Assembly (NCBI GenBank): GCA_947642555.1
Contig: CANRSX010000016.1
Location: 1-64,000, forward strand
Length of the DNA: 64,000 bases
Direction: 5' to 3'
Origin: an uncultured Roseburia sp.
Lineage (GTDB): Bacteria; Bacillota; Clostridia; Lachnospirales; Lachnospiraceae
Numbering within the stretch: position 1 is the first letter of the stretch; the number at the start of each line of letters is the position of its first letter. Below, in pieces: positions 6,932-16,502 of this stretch. The notes below the pieces were generated by a model. It was not told the DNA's origin and searched no databases. It saw only the letters and a list, made by a program, of their open reading frames with translations. The position numbers and the translations under genes were made by a program.

Positions 6932-9241
6932 TCAGCTGCCAGCCGATGTCATCACCACCCGCTTCCCCCGTTCCCGCAGTCCTGCATCATCGATTACACA
7001 TTCTACATTCGAAGGTACCTCCGTCTCCAGCAGAATCTCCTCCGCCGTCTCCTTTACGTGCACGCGGATCCGTCCCCTTACCGACTGATAAGCACAGGTA
7101 AATTCATGGATGCTCTCCGGCAGCCAGGGGCGAATCGTCACCTTTGCAAAGCCCGGCTCCTTTGGGATAATACCGGCGATGCCGTTATAGTACCACTCGA
7201 TGATATGCCCCATCATATCGTGGCAGTGGCTCCGCGGATTCGTCTCCCAGTACTCCCCCAGCGTGGTCTCGCCGTCCAGGACAAAGGCGTAATAGCCCGG
7301 ATGGGTTTCGCGCAGGACAAAGCGGCTGATCTGCTCATTCATCCCATACCTCCTGGCACACTGGATGATATATGGCAGTCCGACCTCCCCGGCGATCAGC
7401 GCGCCCTCCGCATCAATGGTATCCCGCAGCGCCCGGATGACATCCTCTTTTTTCTCTTCCAGCGTCATCCCCCAGAACAGCGGCAGCGCCTGGGAAGCCT
7501 GGGTCAAAGTGCTGCCGTCAGCCTCGCCGCGGTCGGCATTCCACAGGCCGTAGCACCAGTACCCTTTCTCCGGGTGGCGGATCAGCAGCTTTGCGTTGTA
7601 GCGATCCCGGATATCCTCCGCCTGCTTTTGCAGCGTCCTCTGCTCCTCTGGGCGGTTTAAAATCCCTGCGAACTCTGCCAGGCACACGGCGTCCGCGTAG
7701 AGAAACGCGGTCTCCACATTTTCGCGCGCCAGCTCGTTTTTCGGATTGCCCCAGTCGCCCAGGCCGTGGCAGATAAAACCGTCATCGTTTACCTTTGTAA
7801 GCAGATGCTGAAAATACCGCATCCCGGCTTCGTAATTATCCTCAATGATCCCGATGTCCCCGTAAAACAGGTAATGCCAGTACGGGCCCAGGATACAGGC
7901 GCTGCCCCAGGGGATGATGTCATAAAAGCTCCCCATCCCCGGCACCGGGAGCACGTTCGGGATGTAGCAGGGGCACTGGGAGGGCATCAGCCCGTCGCCG
8001 GGATAAAATTTTTCCCCGGCAAAATCGTAAAAATAATCCTCCTTCGTGTGCTGCGCCACGCGCATGTCCCGCAAAAATTTTTCCCAAAGCAGCCTGCCGT
8101 CCTTCATGTAAAAAATGGAGCAGGCCATCAGATGATTCGGCTCCTGCCACGCGAAACGCTCGATAGTGGGGCAGTCGGTGTGAACGCCCACCATATTTGC
8201 CTCCACCGTCCGCTCAATCATGTCGTATACCTGATTGTAGCGCTCATCGTCGCAGGTGAAGCTCCCGTCCGTCTTATGGGCGCTGGTGATCGCGTGGGCA
8301 GTAAGGCCACGGATTGCGGCGTGCTCCGGCAGCTCCACGCCCACATAGCGCCCAGCGAAATAGGTAAAGGCCATGCGGTATGTTTCCCACACGTCATCCG
8401 CTCCGACGATATAAGTGATACAGGAATCCACGGTCGTCCAGCCCTTTGCCACCTGGTCCACATCGCCGTCTGCCCCCAGCTTTTCCGCCGGATAAACGCG
8501 GATCTCATCCCCTGTTTTTCCTTTTACCTCAAATTCCAGGATCCCGGACATATTCTGGCCGAAATCGTAGATCTCTCTCCCATTTACCGCGCCGCAAGGT
8601 CTGCCAGGGTATGATTTTATCACCTTCACCGGCGGCATGGTCTGCTCCCGGATCTCTGCCCCGGGGATCTCCTCCTTCGGCACAAGGGACGCCTGCTGCC
8701 ACGCGCTGTCGTCAAATCCCGCCTCGCACCAGCCCTTCTGCGCCAGTCTGCCGTCCATTGTCTCCGAGCCATAGACATTGCTCATGACGACGGGATGCTC
8801 CTTCACCCGGAACCGCTCGTCCGCCGTGACCACCTCCGATGTCCCGTCCTCATATTCCAGCGCAAGCTCCATCGCAAAGATCAGGCAGCTGCCAAAAGGC
8901 CGGTAGGGATTCGGATTCGGCGGCATGAACTTCGGAAAGGAAAAGGTATAGTGCTCGTCACATTTGATGTACCAGCCGTTCCCCACCGCGGCGCCGATCA
9001 CATTTTTCCCCTTCCGAAGCAGGTCTGTCACGTCAAATATAGTATAATAGATCAGCTTCCGGTAATCGGTCCAGGCAGGGTCGAGCTCATGGTCCCCCGC
9101 CTTTTTTCCATTGATATAAAAATGAAACTGCCCCAGGCCGCAGACCTTTGCCACGGCGCGGGTTACCGGCCTCGTGATCCCGATTTCCCTTCTCGCGTAA
9201 AAGGGTCTTGCCGTCTGATTTGTGATCCATGTCTGAAACAT
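6932..9241 (-). CDS. Glycoside hydrolase family 78 protein (alpha-L-rhamnosidase)
   Basis: A 769-residue enzyme expected to release terminal L-rhamnose from plant glycans. An N-terminal jelly-roll region (about 20-110, with GLGQFHFYINGKKAGDHELDP) is followed by a second beta domain, the alpha/alpha-barrel catalytic domain (about 330-670) and a C-terminal beta-sandwich. The catalytic segment reads TDCPTIERFAWQEPNHLM instead of the commoner DCPQRDERLGWTGD, marking a distinct clostridial subgroup. There is no signal peptide, so it probably acts on imported oligosaccharides. AAGGAGG supports the ATG. It is the last gene of the glycan operon, 20 nt after the regulator. Confidence 0.92.
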   Translation of the reverse strand: MFQTWITNQTARPFYARREIGITRPVTRAVAKVCGLGQFHFYINGKKAGDHELDPAWTDYRKLIYYTIFDVTDLLRKGKNVIGAAVGNGWYIKCDEHYTFSFPKFMPPNPNPYRPFGSCLIFAMELALEYEDGTSEVVTADERFRVKEHPVVMSNVYGSETMDGRLAQKGWCEAGFDDSAWQQASLVPKEEIPGAEIREQTMPPVKVIKSYPGRPCGAVNGREIYDFGQNMSGILEFEVKGKTGDEIRVYPAEKLGADGDVDQVAKGWTTVDSCITYIVGADDVWETYRMAFTYFAGRYVGVELPEHAAIRGLTAHAITSAHKTDGSFTCDDERYNQVYDMIERTVEANMVGVHTDCPTIERFAWQEPNHLMACSIFYMKDGRLLWEKFLRDMRVAQHTKEDYFYDFAGEKFYPGDGLMPSQCPCYIPNVLPVPGMGSFYDIIPWGSACILGPYWHYLFYGDIGIIEDNYEAGMRYFQHLLTKVNDDGFICHGLGDWGNPKNELARENVETAFLYADAVCLAEFAGILNRPEEQRTLQKQAEDIRDRYNAKLLIRHPEKGYWCYGLWNADRGEADGSTLTQASQALPLFWGMTLEEKKEDVIRALRDTIDAEGALIAGEVGLPYIIQCARRYGMNEQISRFVLRETHPGYYAFVLDGETTLGEYWETNPRSHCHDMMGHIIEWYYNGIAGIIPKEPGFAKVTIRPWLPESIHEFTCAYQSVRGRIRVHVKETAEEILLETEVPSNVECVIDDAGLRERGKRVVMTSAGS

Positions 9242-9261
9242 ATCTGCCTCCTTCCAAAGCG

Positions 9262-10017
9262 CTATCGCGATTCCCGGTACTGCTGCGGCGTCATCCCGGT
9301 TTTCTTTTTGAAGATCCTCGTAAAATAGGAGGAATAGGAAAAACCGGTCCGCTGGGAGATCTCCACAATACTTAAGTTTGTCGTCGCGAGCAGCTGTTTT
9401 GCGATTGAGATCCGCTTCTGAATGATATAATCGCTTAAGGACATACCCGTCTCTTTCCGAAAAAGCTTCGTCAGATAATCCGGGCTCATATACACCTGTT
9501 TTGCGAGCTCTTCCCGCGAGAGCTCCACCTGAATGTTCTCCGTGATGATCCGCTTTACGGTATCCACCGGCGAATCCGCCTCCGGCGTTTTGGTGAGCTC
9601 GCCCCAGATCGTCTCAAGATTTTTTGTATCCTTCTGCCTTTGTACCGAAAGAAGGCCTTTTCTGATGATCTCTTCCAGCTCGTCATATGGGATCGGCTTT
9701 AACACATAATCCGCCGCCCCCATCCGGATCGCGTCCTGGCAATAGGAAAATTCTGCATGACAGGTGTAGAATATGCTGACGATATCCGGGTAATGTTCCC
9801 GCACCCACCGGATCAGTTCAAGACCGCTGCCGCCCGGCATCTCGATATCGCTTACCATGATATCTACCGGATGCCGTTCTATCACCCTGACCGCCCGCTC
9901 CAGGCTGTCCGCCTTATAGATTTTTGTGATATGAAGGGCCGGCCAGTCCACGCCGTTTTCCATGCCGGCCAGGGCCAGCTCCTCGTCATCCACCAGCAGT
10001 ATCGCGTACTGTCCCAT
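9262..10017 (-). CDS. YesN-type response regulator with AraC DNA-binding domain
   Basis: The receiver domain (residues about 1-120) has the acidic DDEE pocket, the phospho-acceptor Asp in IMVSDIEMPG and the Lys in YVLKPI. A linker leads to a C-terminal pair of AraC-type helix-turn-helix motifs (SREELAKQVYMSPDYLTKLF and SIVEISQRTGFSYSSYFTRIF). The second ATG (10017) is spaced correctly from GGAGG, whereas the first ATG at 10026 directly abuts it. It overlaps the end of the sensor kinase by 32 nt, so the two are translationally coupled. It probably activates this operon in response to a sugar signal. Confidence 0.95.
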   Translation of the reverse strand: MGQYAILLVDDEELALAGMENGVDWPALHITKIYKADSLERAVRVIERHPVDIMVSDIEMPGGSGLELIRWVREHYPDIVSIFYTCHAEFSYCQDAIRMGAADYVLKPIPYDELEEIIRKGLLSVQRQKDTKNLETIWGELTKTPEADSPVDTVKRIITENIQVELSREELAKQVYMSPDYLTKLFRKETGMSLSDYIIQKRISIAKQLLATTNLSIVEISQRTGFSYSSYFTRIFKKKTGMTPQQYRESR

Positions 10018-11743
10018 CTGTCTCATCCTCCTGCCAGCGCAGCGGTATAAAGATCAGAGCCACCGCGCCGTCCTCGTTTTTCAGAATCACCCGCGCCGCA
10101 TCGCCAAAAACCAGTGCAAGCCGCTGCTTCACATTTCGGATCCCCACATATTTTCCGGTGGCGTCCGCCCCTGCATCCTGCCGGATCATCGCAAGCACTT
10201 CCTCCTGATAGCCCTTCCCGTTATCCCGGACCTCGATCAGTACGTAGAGTTCCCCGTGGTCTTCCACGATCCTGCCCCGAATGGAGCAGACGTTGTGCTG
10301 CTCGAAATTCACCGCGTATTTGATGCTGTTCTCCACAAAGCTCTGTATGACGAAGGGCGGGATCAGCGCGTCCTCCACCTCGGCGCTGATATCCGCCACG
10401 AACCGGATCCGGTCGGGAAACCGCAGCTTCTGGATCTTCATGTAATGCTCCACATGCTCCATCTCCTGCTGCACAGTCACAAGCTGTTCCGGCGAGCGGA
10501 ACATATATCTCGAGTACTCCACAAGACTCATCGTCATCTCCTGAATCAGCGCATAATTTTTCACCTGTGCCAGAGAATAGATGATATTTAAGGCATTCAG
10601 GTAAAAATGCGGGTTCACCTGCATCTGCAGATACTGGAGATAAGATTTCTGAATATCCAGCTCCTTCTCATAATTATCGATCTTCAGATTTTTAATCTCG
10701 GAGACCATGTCGTTAAAATTGTGAAGCATGTTATCGTACTCCGCGACAACGCTGTCACTTTTTACCACATAATCCCATTCGCCGTCCCCGACCCGTTTCA
10801 TTGCGGTGTCCATCTGACGGACAGGCTGATACAATGCCCTTTGTATGACAAACGACGATATTGTCATAAACAGCAGCAGACCTGCGATAAAGGCAAGAAT
10901 CAGCCGGCGGATCTCCCGCATCTGATTGCGCAGCGAGTCAGGCCTCGTCCAGGTTCCGATGTAAAAATCACGCTCCCCTGACAGATGGCAGAGCTGCAGA
11001 TACCGCTCCCCCGACAGCTCCACAAAATCGCCGTTTCGCGTGATGTCCACAACGTCACAGAGATTTTCCGTCGCAGAGATCACGCTGCCGTCCAGATCAC
11101 AGATAAACGCCATGCAGTCATAATCCGTTGTCAGCTCCTCTAACGGTTCCAGTACGGTATCCCCGTTTAAACACATGCCGATGTAGCTGTTCCGGATCTT
11201 ATAAAAACGGATCAGGTAGCCCTCGCTGTCTTCCTTTACGAGCAGATATCCCCTTCCCGGCGCTTTTCCCTCCTCATAACATCCATCGATGTAATCCCGG
11301 ATCTGTGCCTCTAACGCGTCATCCGTAAGCACCTCACCCCGTCCCGCCGTCACCCGGGTAAACAGAGGATCCGCACTTCCCGGCACATAATAAAATAAAA
11401 ACTGCAGGGACTCGTTCCACCCGGAAATCTTTGACAGGGAATTTACAATCTCCTGTTTTGCCATAAACATCTGCGTCTCACTGCCTCCGGTCTCCAGCCG
11501 TACCACTGCCTCCGAATCGTTAAAATACTGATACAGATAGCTCTCGATCGAATCCAGCGACTGATTGACATAACCGATGTTAAGCTTTAAAAGCGCACTG
11601 CGGTTTTCGATCTCCTGTCCCGTCAGATTTTCGATGCTCGCGATTCCGAAACGCAGAAAAAAGGCGGAAAAAGCGCACAAAAGAATCCCCGTGATCACGC
11701 CCAGCCACCAGATCAGTCTGTGTTTTTTTCCCACCTTCATCAT
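9986..11743 (-). CDS. YesM-type membrane sensor histidine kinase
   Basis: A 585-residue kinase with a transmembrane helix near residues 11-33, an extracellular sensor region, a second helix near 293-315 and a HAMP-like segment. The His_kinase domain has the phospho-acceptor in NPHFYLNAL, the N box FVENSIKYAV and the G box NGKGY. Such sensors detect extracellular oligosaccharides. Its partner is the overlapping downstream regulator. A GAGG site precedes paired ATGs. It is 28 nt after the GH43 gene within the glycan operon. Confidence 0.95.
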   Translation of the reverse strand: MMKVGKKHRLIWWLGVITGILLCAFSAFFLRFGIASIENLTGQEIENRSALLKLNIGYVNQSLDSIESYLYQYFNDSEAVVRLETGGSETQMFMAKQEIVNSLSKISGWNESLQFLFYYVPGSADPLFTRVTAGRGEVLTDDALEAQIRDYIDGCYEEGKAPGRGYLLVKEDSEGYLIRFYKIRNSYIGMCLNGDTVLEPLEELTTDYDCMAFICDLDGSVISATENLCDVVDITRNGDFVELSGERYLQLCHLSGERDFYIGTWTRPDSLRNQMREIRRLILAFIAGLLLFMTISSFVIQRALYQPVRQMDTAMKRVGDGEWDYVVKSDSVVAEYDNMLHNFNDMVSEIKNLKIDNYEKELDIQKSYLQYLQMQVNPHFYLNALNIIYSLAQVKNYALIQEMTMSLVEYSRYMFRSPEQLVTVQQEMEHVEHYMKIQKLRFPDRIRFVADISAEVEDALIPPFVIQSFVENSIKYAVNFEQHNVCSIRGRIVEDHGELYVLIEVRDNGKGYQEEVLAMIRQDAGADATGKYVGIRNVKQRLALVFGDAARVILKNEDGAVALIFIPLRWQEDETDGTVRDTAGG

Positions 11744-11771
11744 TTCCTCATTTCCGTGCCGCCGCAGTGTT

Positions 11772-13163
11772 TCAGCGTAATGTCAGATCCAGAATCTCAA
11801 GCCCCTCCGGGTTTAAAAACCGCAGCGTCAGCTCACAGCCGGTCCCGTCCGCCGCACTTTTCCCACAGCCCGGATCCGCAAATTCTAATTTTCTATATTT
11901 GTCATCATTCACTCCCGGTTTCCCGACCGGCCCGATCTCCATCGTCCCGGCGCAGACCCCGTCCAGGTACACCGCAATGGTTCCGGTTCCACGGCAGGTC
12001 ACTGCGATCCCGCGAAAGCCCTGTGCGCTTTTCACATAGCGGAATACCGCCTCGTCACCGTCGGCAATATGTGTCAGCTTCTCTCCGTACTGCTCATCCA
12101 CATCGATGTATGTGCTTCCGCGCAGGCCGCAGGCCTGATAGCCCATGATCTTCTCCCCCGGCGCAAAGGGAGCGCCGACGCCCTGGGAGGTCATCTTCAC
12201 CTCGTCGATGGAACCGTCTGCGTTGATCCGGATCGGCTCGATGCAGAGCCTGCGGTGTTCCTGCGTGCCCCTGCTGCAGCGGTGATAAAAGACATACCAC
12301 TGCCCGTTCACGCACTCGATAGAGCCGTGGTTATTCCAGCTGGCCGGATCGCAGCCGTCATTGTCGATGATGATTCCCCGGTAGGTGAAGGGTCCCAGGG
12401 GGGATTTCCCGGTGGCATAGCCGAGAGAAGTCGGCTTTCCCCGCTCCATATCCGCATAGACATAATAATAGGTGTCGCCGATTTTGCGCATGGAGGATCC
12501 CTCGTGGAAGAAATGCTCCTCCTCCGTCACCAGGTCGTCCACCACCGCATTCCGGTCAAAGGACACCATGTCCGGGTTTAACCGCACGCCGTGTGAAAAG
12601 AGCTGGCCCCAGTAATAATAGGCCTGATCGTCGTCATCGATGAATACAGCCGGGTCGATCCCCCCGCAGGGCAGCTGCTTCGGATCAAGGAACGGCCCCT
12701 CCGGACGGTCTGACACGGCGACGCCCTCGCTGTCGTCCTTCATGCAGAAATAGAGATAATATTTCCCGTCCCGATACACGGCGTCCGGCGCAAATAAAAG
12801 CGGCGGATCCGGCTCGTCACCCTTTTTCTCAAACTTCTCCTTATCCGCGGCGAGATCCATGTCCGCCAGCATTTTCTGTATAAAGGGCGTGGGGTGCGTC
12901 CAGTCGATTCCCGGATACTTCGGCGCGTCCGGGTCGCCGAACCAGGGAACGTCCTTCCCCCGCAGCGAGACGTCGTGCACCCTCCAGCGCTCCATATTCG
13001 GCGTGGACACCACATGGTATTCCTCGCTGCAGTACACGTCCTCCCTGTCGTCATAGCTCCCGTAGAGATAAAGCTTCCCGTCCGGCATCACATGCGCCTC
13101 GGCGTCCGGCACATGATGCTCTAACGGCAGGATCGGATTTCTCCTGTTACAGAATTCACGCAT
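11772..13163 (-). CDS. Glycoside hydrolase family 43-like enzyme with C-terminal carbohydrate-binding region
   Basis: A 463-residue five-bladed beta-propeller hydrolase of the arabinofuranosidase/xylosidase type. Candidate catalytic residues are the Asp in PDAEAHVM near the N-terminus, the Asp in FAPDAVY and the general acid Glu in FFHEGSS. The last ~120 residues look like a beta-sandwich of carbohydrate-binding type. The track start 25 codons upstream is a run-in; ATG 13163 overlaps the upstream stop (ATGCGTGA), indicating coupling. There is no signal peptide, so it is cytosolic. Substrate is not determinable from sequence alone. Confidence 0.9.
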   Translation of the reverse strand: MREFCNRRNPILPLEHHVPDAEAHVMPDGKLYLYGSYDDREDVYCSEEYHVVSTPNMERWRVHDVSLRGKDVPWFGDPDAPKYPGIDWTHPTPFIQKMLADMDLAADKEKFEKKGDEPDPPLLFAPDAVYRDGKYYLYFCMKDDSEGVAVSDRPEGPFLDPKQLPCGGIDPAVFIDDDDQAYYYWGQLFSHGVRLNPDMVSFDRNAVVDDLVTEEEHFFHEGSSMRKIGDTYYYVYADMERGKPTSLGYATGKSPLGPFTYRGIIIDNDGCDPASWNNHGSIECVNGQWYVFYHRCSRGTQEHRRLCIEPIRINADGSIDEVKMTSQGVGAPFAPGEKIMGYQACGLRGSTYIDVDEQYGEKLTHIADGDEAVFRYVKSAQGFRGIAVTCRGTGTIAVYLDGVCAGTMEIGPVGKPGVNDDKYRKLEFADPGCGKSAADGTGCELTLRFLNPEGLEILDLTLR

Positions 13164-14223
13164 AGTCTTCCACCCTCCATTCCTCTTTCCAGTCGATCCA
13201 GACCCGCTCCTCCTCAAACCGGAGCGGCAGCCAGACATAATCGGAGACAGAGGAATTGATCCTCATCTCACGCGCATCCTCCTCGGTGAAGACAAAGTCG
13301 CTGTCCGGGTCAAAGATCTTCTGAAACTTCTCATGAATCTTTTTATAAAATGCTCCCGTGGCAAAGGCCTCCCCTTCCTGCGCGGCAAGCTCCGGCTTCC
13401 AGCGGTCCGCCAGCGCAATATACAGATCCCGCTTCGCCGGATGTTTAAAGACAGATGTAATCTGTGATCCGAAGGAGGTCATGCTCGTATCCCCGGCATG
13501 GGGACTTCCCTGCACCGCATAGGGCCCGTGCCAGTCGGCTGCCGCCGCCACTTCCGAGGGATTCGGATAATAGCCCGTGGTGCCGGAGGTGATCAGATAG
13601 TGGACGTCGTTTCTCATAAAATGCGCCGGCGCCTCTCTGGAATCCGGCGGCCCTTCGTGTACGAAATGCTTCGTGTACTCCCCCTTCACATCCGTGTAGT
13701 CCTCATTCAGCTCCACGCTGTAGATAAAGGTATGAGGGCTCTCGCTGAACAGATACGCCCGTCCCGTTTCGGGATCCGCCTTGAGATCAAAATCCCCGAC
13801 CTGCAGCCCGCAGGGATTCAGCCTGGGATTCACCATCTCATACGGCCCTAAGATATGCTCCGCCCGCAGCACCGCAAAGGCCGACGGCTCCCCCATGATT
13901 TTTAACCACGCGACATATGTCTTTGTCCTCTCATGGTACAGGATGTGCGGCCGGTCCATCATGGCCGAGGGATGCAGCGGGGAGGACGGGTCATCCGGCT
14001 CCGGGGGAATGATGATCCCCTCGCTCTTCCAGTTGTACAGATCCTTCGAGGAATAGCAGCGCACGCCCCAGTGCCAGATCTCATTCTCCCCGGTGGTCCG
14101 CTCCTTGTTTTCCCCGTACCAGTAAAAGGTATCGCCCACGGCCAGAATGCTTCCGCCGTGGGCCTGTATCCGGTTTCCCTCCGTATCCAGCCAGATCCGG
14201 CCGGGTCTGATCGCATCGTACAT
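13156..14223 (-). CDS. Glycoside hydrolase family 43-like enzyme (galactanase-like subgroup)
   Basis: A 355-residue beta-propeller glycosidase. The N-terminus IWLDTEGNRIQAHGGSIL with TFYWYGENKE resembles the GH43 subgroup containing exo-beta-1,3-galactanases (GH43_24 and relatives), where the usual N-terminal Asp is replaced and the active site is built around a Glu. DRPHILYHERTKTYVAW and HFVHEGPPDSREAPAHF carry the other candidate acidic residues. I prefer ATG 14223 because AGGGAGGAG precedes it; the track ATG at 14241 sits next to the GH3 stop codon. Cytosolic, in the glycan operon; substrate inferred only. Confidence 0.85.
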   Translation of the reverse strand: MYDAIRPGRIWLDTEGNRIQAHGGSILAVGDTFYWYGENKERTTGENEIWHWGVRCYSSKDLYNWKSEGIIIPPEPDDPSSPLHPSAMMDRPHILYHERTKTYVAWLKIMGEPSAFAVLRAEHILGPYEMVNPRLNPCGLQVGDFDLKADPETGRAYLFSESPHTFIYSVELNEDYTDVKGEYTKHFVHEGPPDSREAPAHFMRNDVHYLITSGTTGYYPNPSEVAAAADWHGPYAVQGSPHAGDTSMTSFGSQITSVFKHPAKRDLYIALADRWKPELAAQEGEAFATGAFYKKIHEKFQKIFDPDSDFVFTEEDAREMRINSSVSDYVWLPLRFEEERVWIDWKEEWRVEDYA

Positions 14224-14237
14224 TTTTGTCTCCTCCC

Positions 14238-16502
14238 TCATTTTAGCACAACCTGAACCGTTTTTTCCAGTACCCGCTCGCTGTCCGTTCCCACAAAGAG
14301 GCGGAATTCTCCCGGCTCGACCACATAGTCGCAGGATCGGTTATAAAATCCCATCTCGCTTACCGGCAGTTCGAACCGCACCATCGCCCGCTCCCCTGCC
14401 GCGAGGGAAATTTTTTCAAACCGTTTCAGCTCCTTCACCGGCCGCGCACAGGACGCCGTCACATCGCGCAGATAGAGCTGAACGATCTCCTCCCCCGCAT
14501 ATGCGCCGGTATTTTCCACCTCCACGCTGCACCGTAAGGTTTCCTCCACCGTCAGCGTTTCCTGTTCGATCCGGAAATCTTCATACGAAAATGTCGTATA
14601 GCTTAAGCCGTAGCCGAAGGGGTAAAGCGGCGCGATCGGAATGTCCTGATATTTTGATGTAAATTTAAAATCGCTGCCTGGCTTTCCGGTATTCGGGTGA
14701 TTGTAATACATGGGCTCCTGGCCGGCCTCATTCGCAAAGGTCACGGACAGCTTCCCGGAGGGATTATAGCGGCCGTAAAGGATCTCCGCGATCACATTTC
14801 CGCACTCCGTTCCCGGATGCCACGCCTCTAAAATCGCCTGAATCCCCGGATTCTCTTTGAGACAGCCGACCGCTAACGGCCTGCCATTTATAAGCACCAC
14901 CGCCACCGGCGTCCCGGTTTTCACAAGTCCCGACAGAAATTCCTCCTGCGCCCCCGCCAGATGCAGGTTCGCCCTGGATGCCGCCTCGCCGCTCATATAC
15001 TCCCGCTCTCCGCCCACCGCGATCACGAGATCCGCCTGCTTCGCCGCCTCATACGCCTCCGCAAAGTCCGACCGGTCGTCATTCACATCAAAGCCCCGCA
15101 CATACCGCACATCGACCCCTTCTGATGCATAACTCCGCAGTCCTTCGACGACTGTCACCACCGGCTCCGCACTCCCGGTAAACGCCCAGGGACCGAGCAG
15201 CGCCTGTCTGTCCTCCGCGATGGCACCGGTGACCAGGATACGCGTTACCTCCCTGCGGATCGGGAGAATTCCGTCATTTTTTAACAGGACCACGGAGCGT
15301 TTTCCCACCTCACGCGCACATTTCCGGTTTTCCTCTGTCAGCGTCACCTCCGCGATCTTTGCCGGATCATACGTATAGTCCCGGTCAAACAGTCCGAATT
15401 CGAATTTTTTCTTCAGCACGCGCCGCACCGCCTCATCGACAACCGTCTCGTCCAGTTCTCCCTCCGACACCAGCTCCTCCAGATAACCGGCATAATCAAG
15501 CGATGACATATCCATATCCCCGCCTGCCAGAAGCGCAAGCCGTGCCGCATCCTTTTCGTCCTTCGCGCAGCCGTGCGCCACACACTGCCTCACTCCTTCC
15601 GCGTCGCTGACGACAAATCCGGTAAAACCCATTTTTCCCCGCAGCAGATCCGTTAACAGCCAGCGGTCCATGGTACAGGGCACGCCGTTTAAATCGTGAA
15701 ACGCGCTCATCACCGCACCCACGCCCGCATCGATCGCCGCCTGAAACGGCGGAAGGTATGTTTCGTACAGCTGCCGCTCCGACAGATCCACCGTGTAATA
15801 ATCCTGCCCGCCGCTGACCGCGCCGTACGCGAGAAAATGCTTCGCAGAAGCCATCAGACGGCAGCCGTCCTCCTCTTTTCGCTGAAATTCCTTCACGAGC
15901 GTCTCCCCGATCCGGCCCGCCAGATACGGATCCTCGCCGGGGCTCTCCACGATCCGGCCCCATCTGGCATCCCGCGCAATATCGAGCATCGGACCGAAGG
16001 TCCAGTTCACGCCTCCCGCATACGCTTCCCGCTTCGCCACATGCGCCATCGTGCGCACGCATTCCATATCCCAGCTGCAGGAGAGCGCCAGGGGCGTCGG
16101 AAAGATCGTGCGGTAGCCGCGGATCACGTCCGCGCCGATCAACAGCGGGATTTTCAGACGGCTGTCTTCCACTGCGGCCTTCTGTACCCGCGCAATCTTT
16201 TCATCCTCATAGAGATTCACAAAATTTCCCAGCTCGCCGGACGCCACCTCATCCTCCCGCAGATTTTCCTCGCACATGGCAAGCCTTCGGTCCAGCTCTT
16301 CCTTCGCGAGCTTTCCCTGCAGCATCTCGGAAACCCAGGTATCGATATCGGCCTCAAAGCCCGGCAGGGCGCAGTTCATTCTGGTCCCCGCCTGATTTAA
16401 CTGCCCGATTTTCTCCCTCAGCGTCATGCTTTGCAGCAATTCTTCCACACGTTCATCGATTGTCATTTCCGTCGTCCGCCTTTCCGCGGTGCGGCGGGTC
16501 AT
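14238..16502 (-). CDS. Glycoside hydrolase family 3 (beta-glycosidase)
   Basis: Retaining beta-glucosidase/xylosidase-type enzyme. The N-terminal TIM-barrel domain (about 30-350) carries KHFLAYG and the nucleophile Asp in GFVVSDAEGV. An alpha/beta sandwich domain follows (about 400-620), then a C-terminal fibronectin-III-like domain (YPFGYGLSYTTF onward). No signal peptide is seen, fitting intracellular processing of imported oligosaccharides. ATG 16502 shares an ATGA with the permease stop codon, so I chose it over the longer track start; ATG 16466 is a possible alternative. Confidence 0.93.
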   Translation of the reverse strand: MTRRTAERRTTEMTIDERVEELLQSMTLREKIGQLNQAGTRMNCALPGFEADIDTWVSEMLQGKLAKEELDRRLAMCEENLREDEVASGELGNFVNLYEDEKIARVQKAAVEDSRLKIPLLIGADVIRGYRTIFPTPLALSCSWDMECVRTMAHVAKREAYAGGVNWTFGPMLDIARDARWGRIVESPGEDPYLAGRIGETLVKEFQRKEEDGCRLMASAKHFLAYGAVSGGQDYYTVDLSERQLYETYLPPFQAAIDAGVGAVMSAFHDLNGVPCTMDRWLLTDLLRGKMGFTGFVVSDAEGVRQCVAHGCAKDEKDAARLALLAGGDMDMSSLDYAGYLEELVSEGELDETVVDEAVRRVLKKKFEFGLFDRDYTYDPAKIAEVTLTEENRKCAREVGKRSVVLLKNDGILPIRREVTRILVTGAIAEDRQALLGPWAFTGSAEPVVTVVEGLRSYASEGVDVRYVRGFDVNDDRSDFAEAYEAAKQADLVIAVGGEREYMSGEAASRANLHLAGAQEEFLSGLVKTGTPVAVVLINGRPLAVGCLKENPGIQAILEAWHPGTECGNVIAEILYGRYNPSGKLSVTFANEAGQEPMYYNHPNTGKPGSDFKFTSKYQDIPIAPLYPFGYGLSYTTFSYEDFRIEQETLTVEETLRCSVEVENTGAYAGEEIVQLYLRDVTASCARPVKELKRFEKISLAAGERAMVRFELPVSEMGFYNRSCDYVVEPGEFRLFVGTDSERVLEKTVQVVLK

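Noticed and set aside
7766-8614. 282-residue + strand ORF opposite the GH78 gene
   Set aside because: Antisense shadow; the minus strand encodes a full-length GH78 protein.
15696-16400. 234-residue + strand ORF opposite the GH3 gene
   Set aside because: Antisense shadow of the GH3 catalytic domain.
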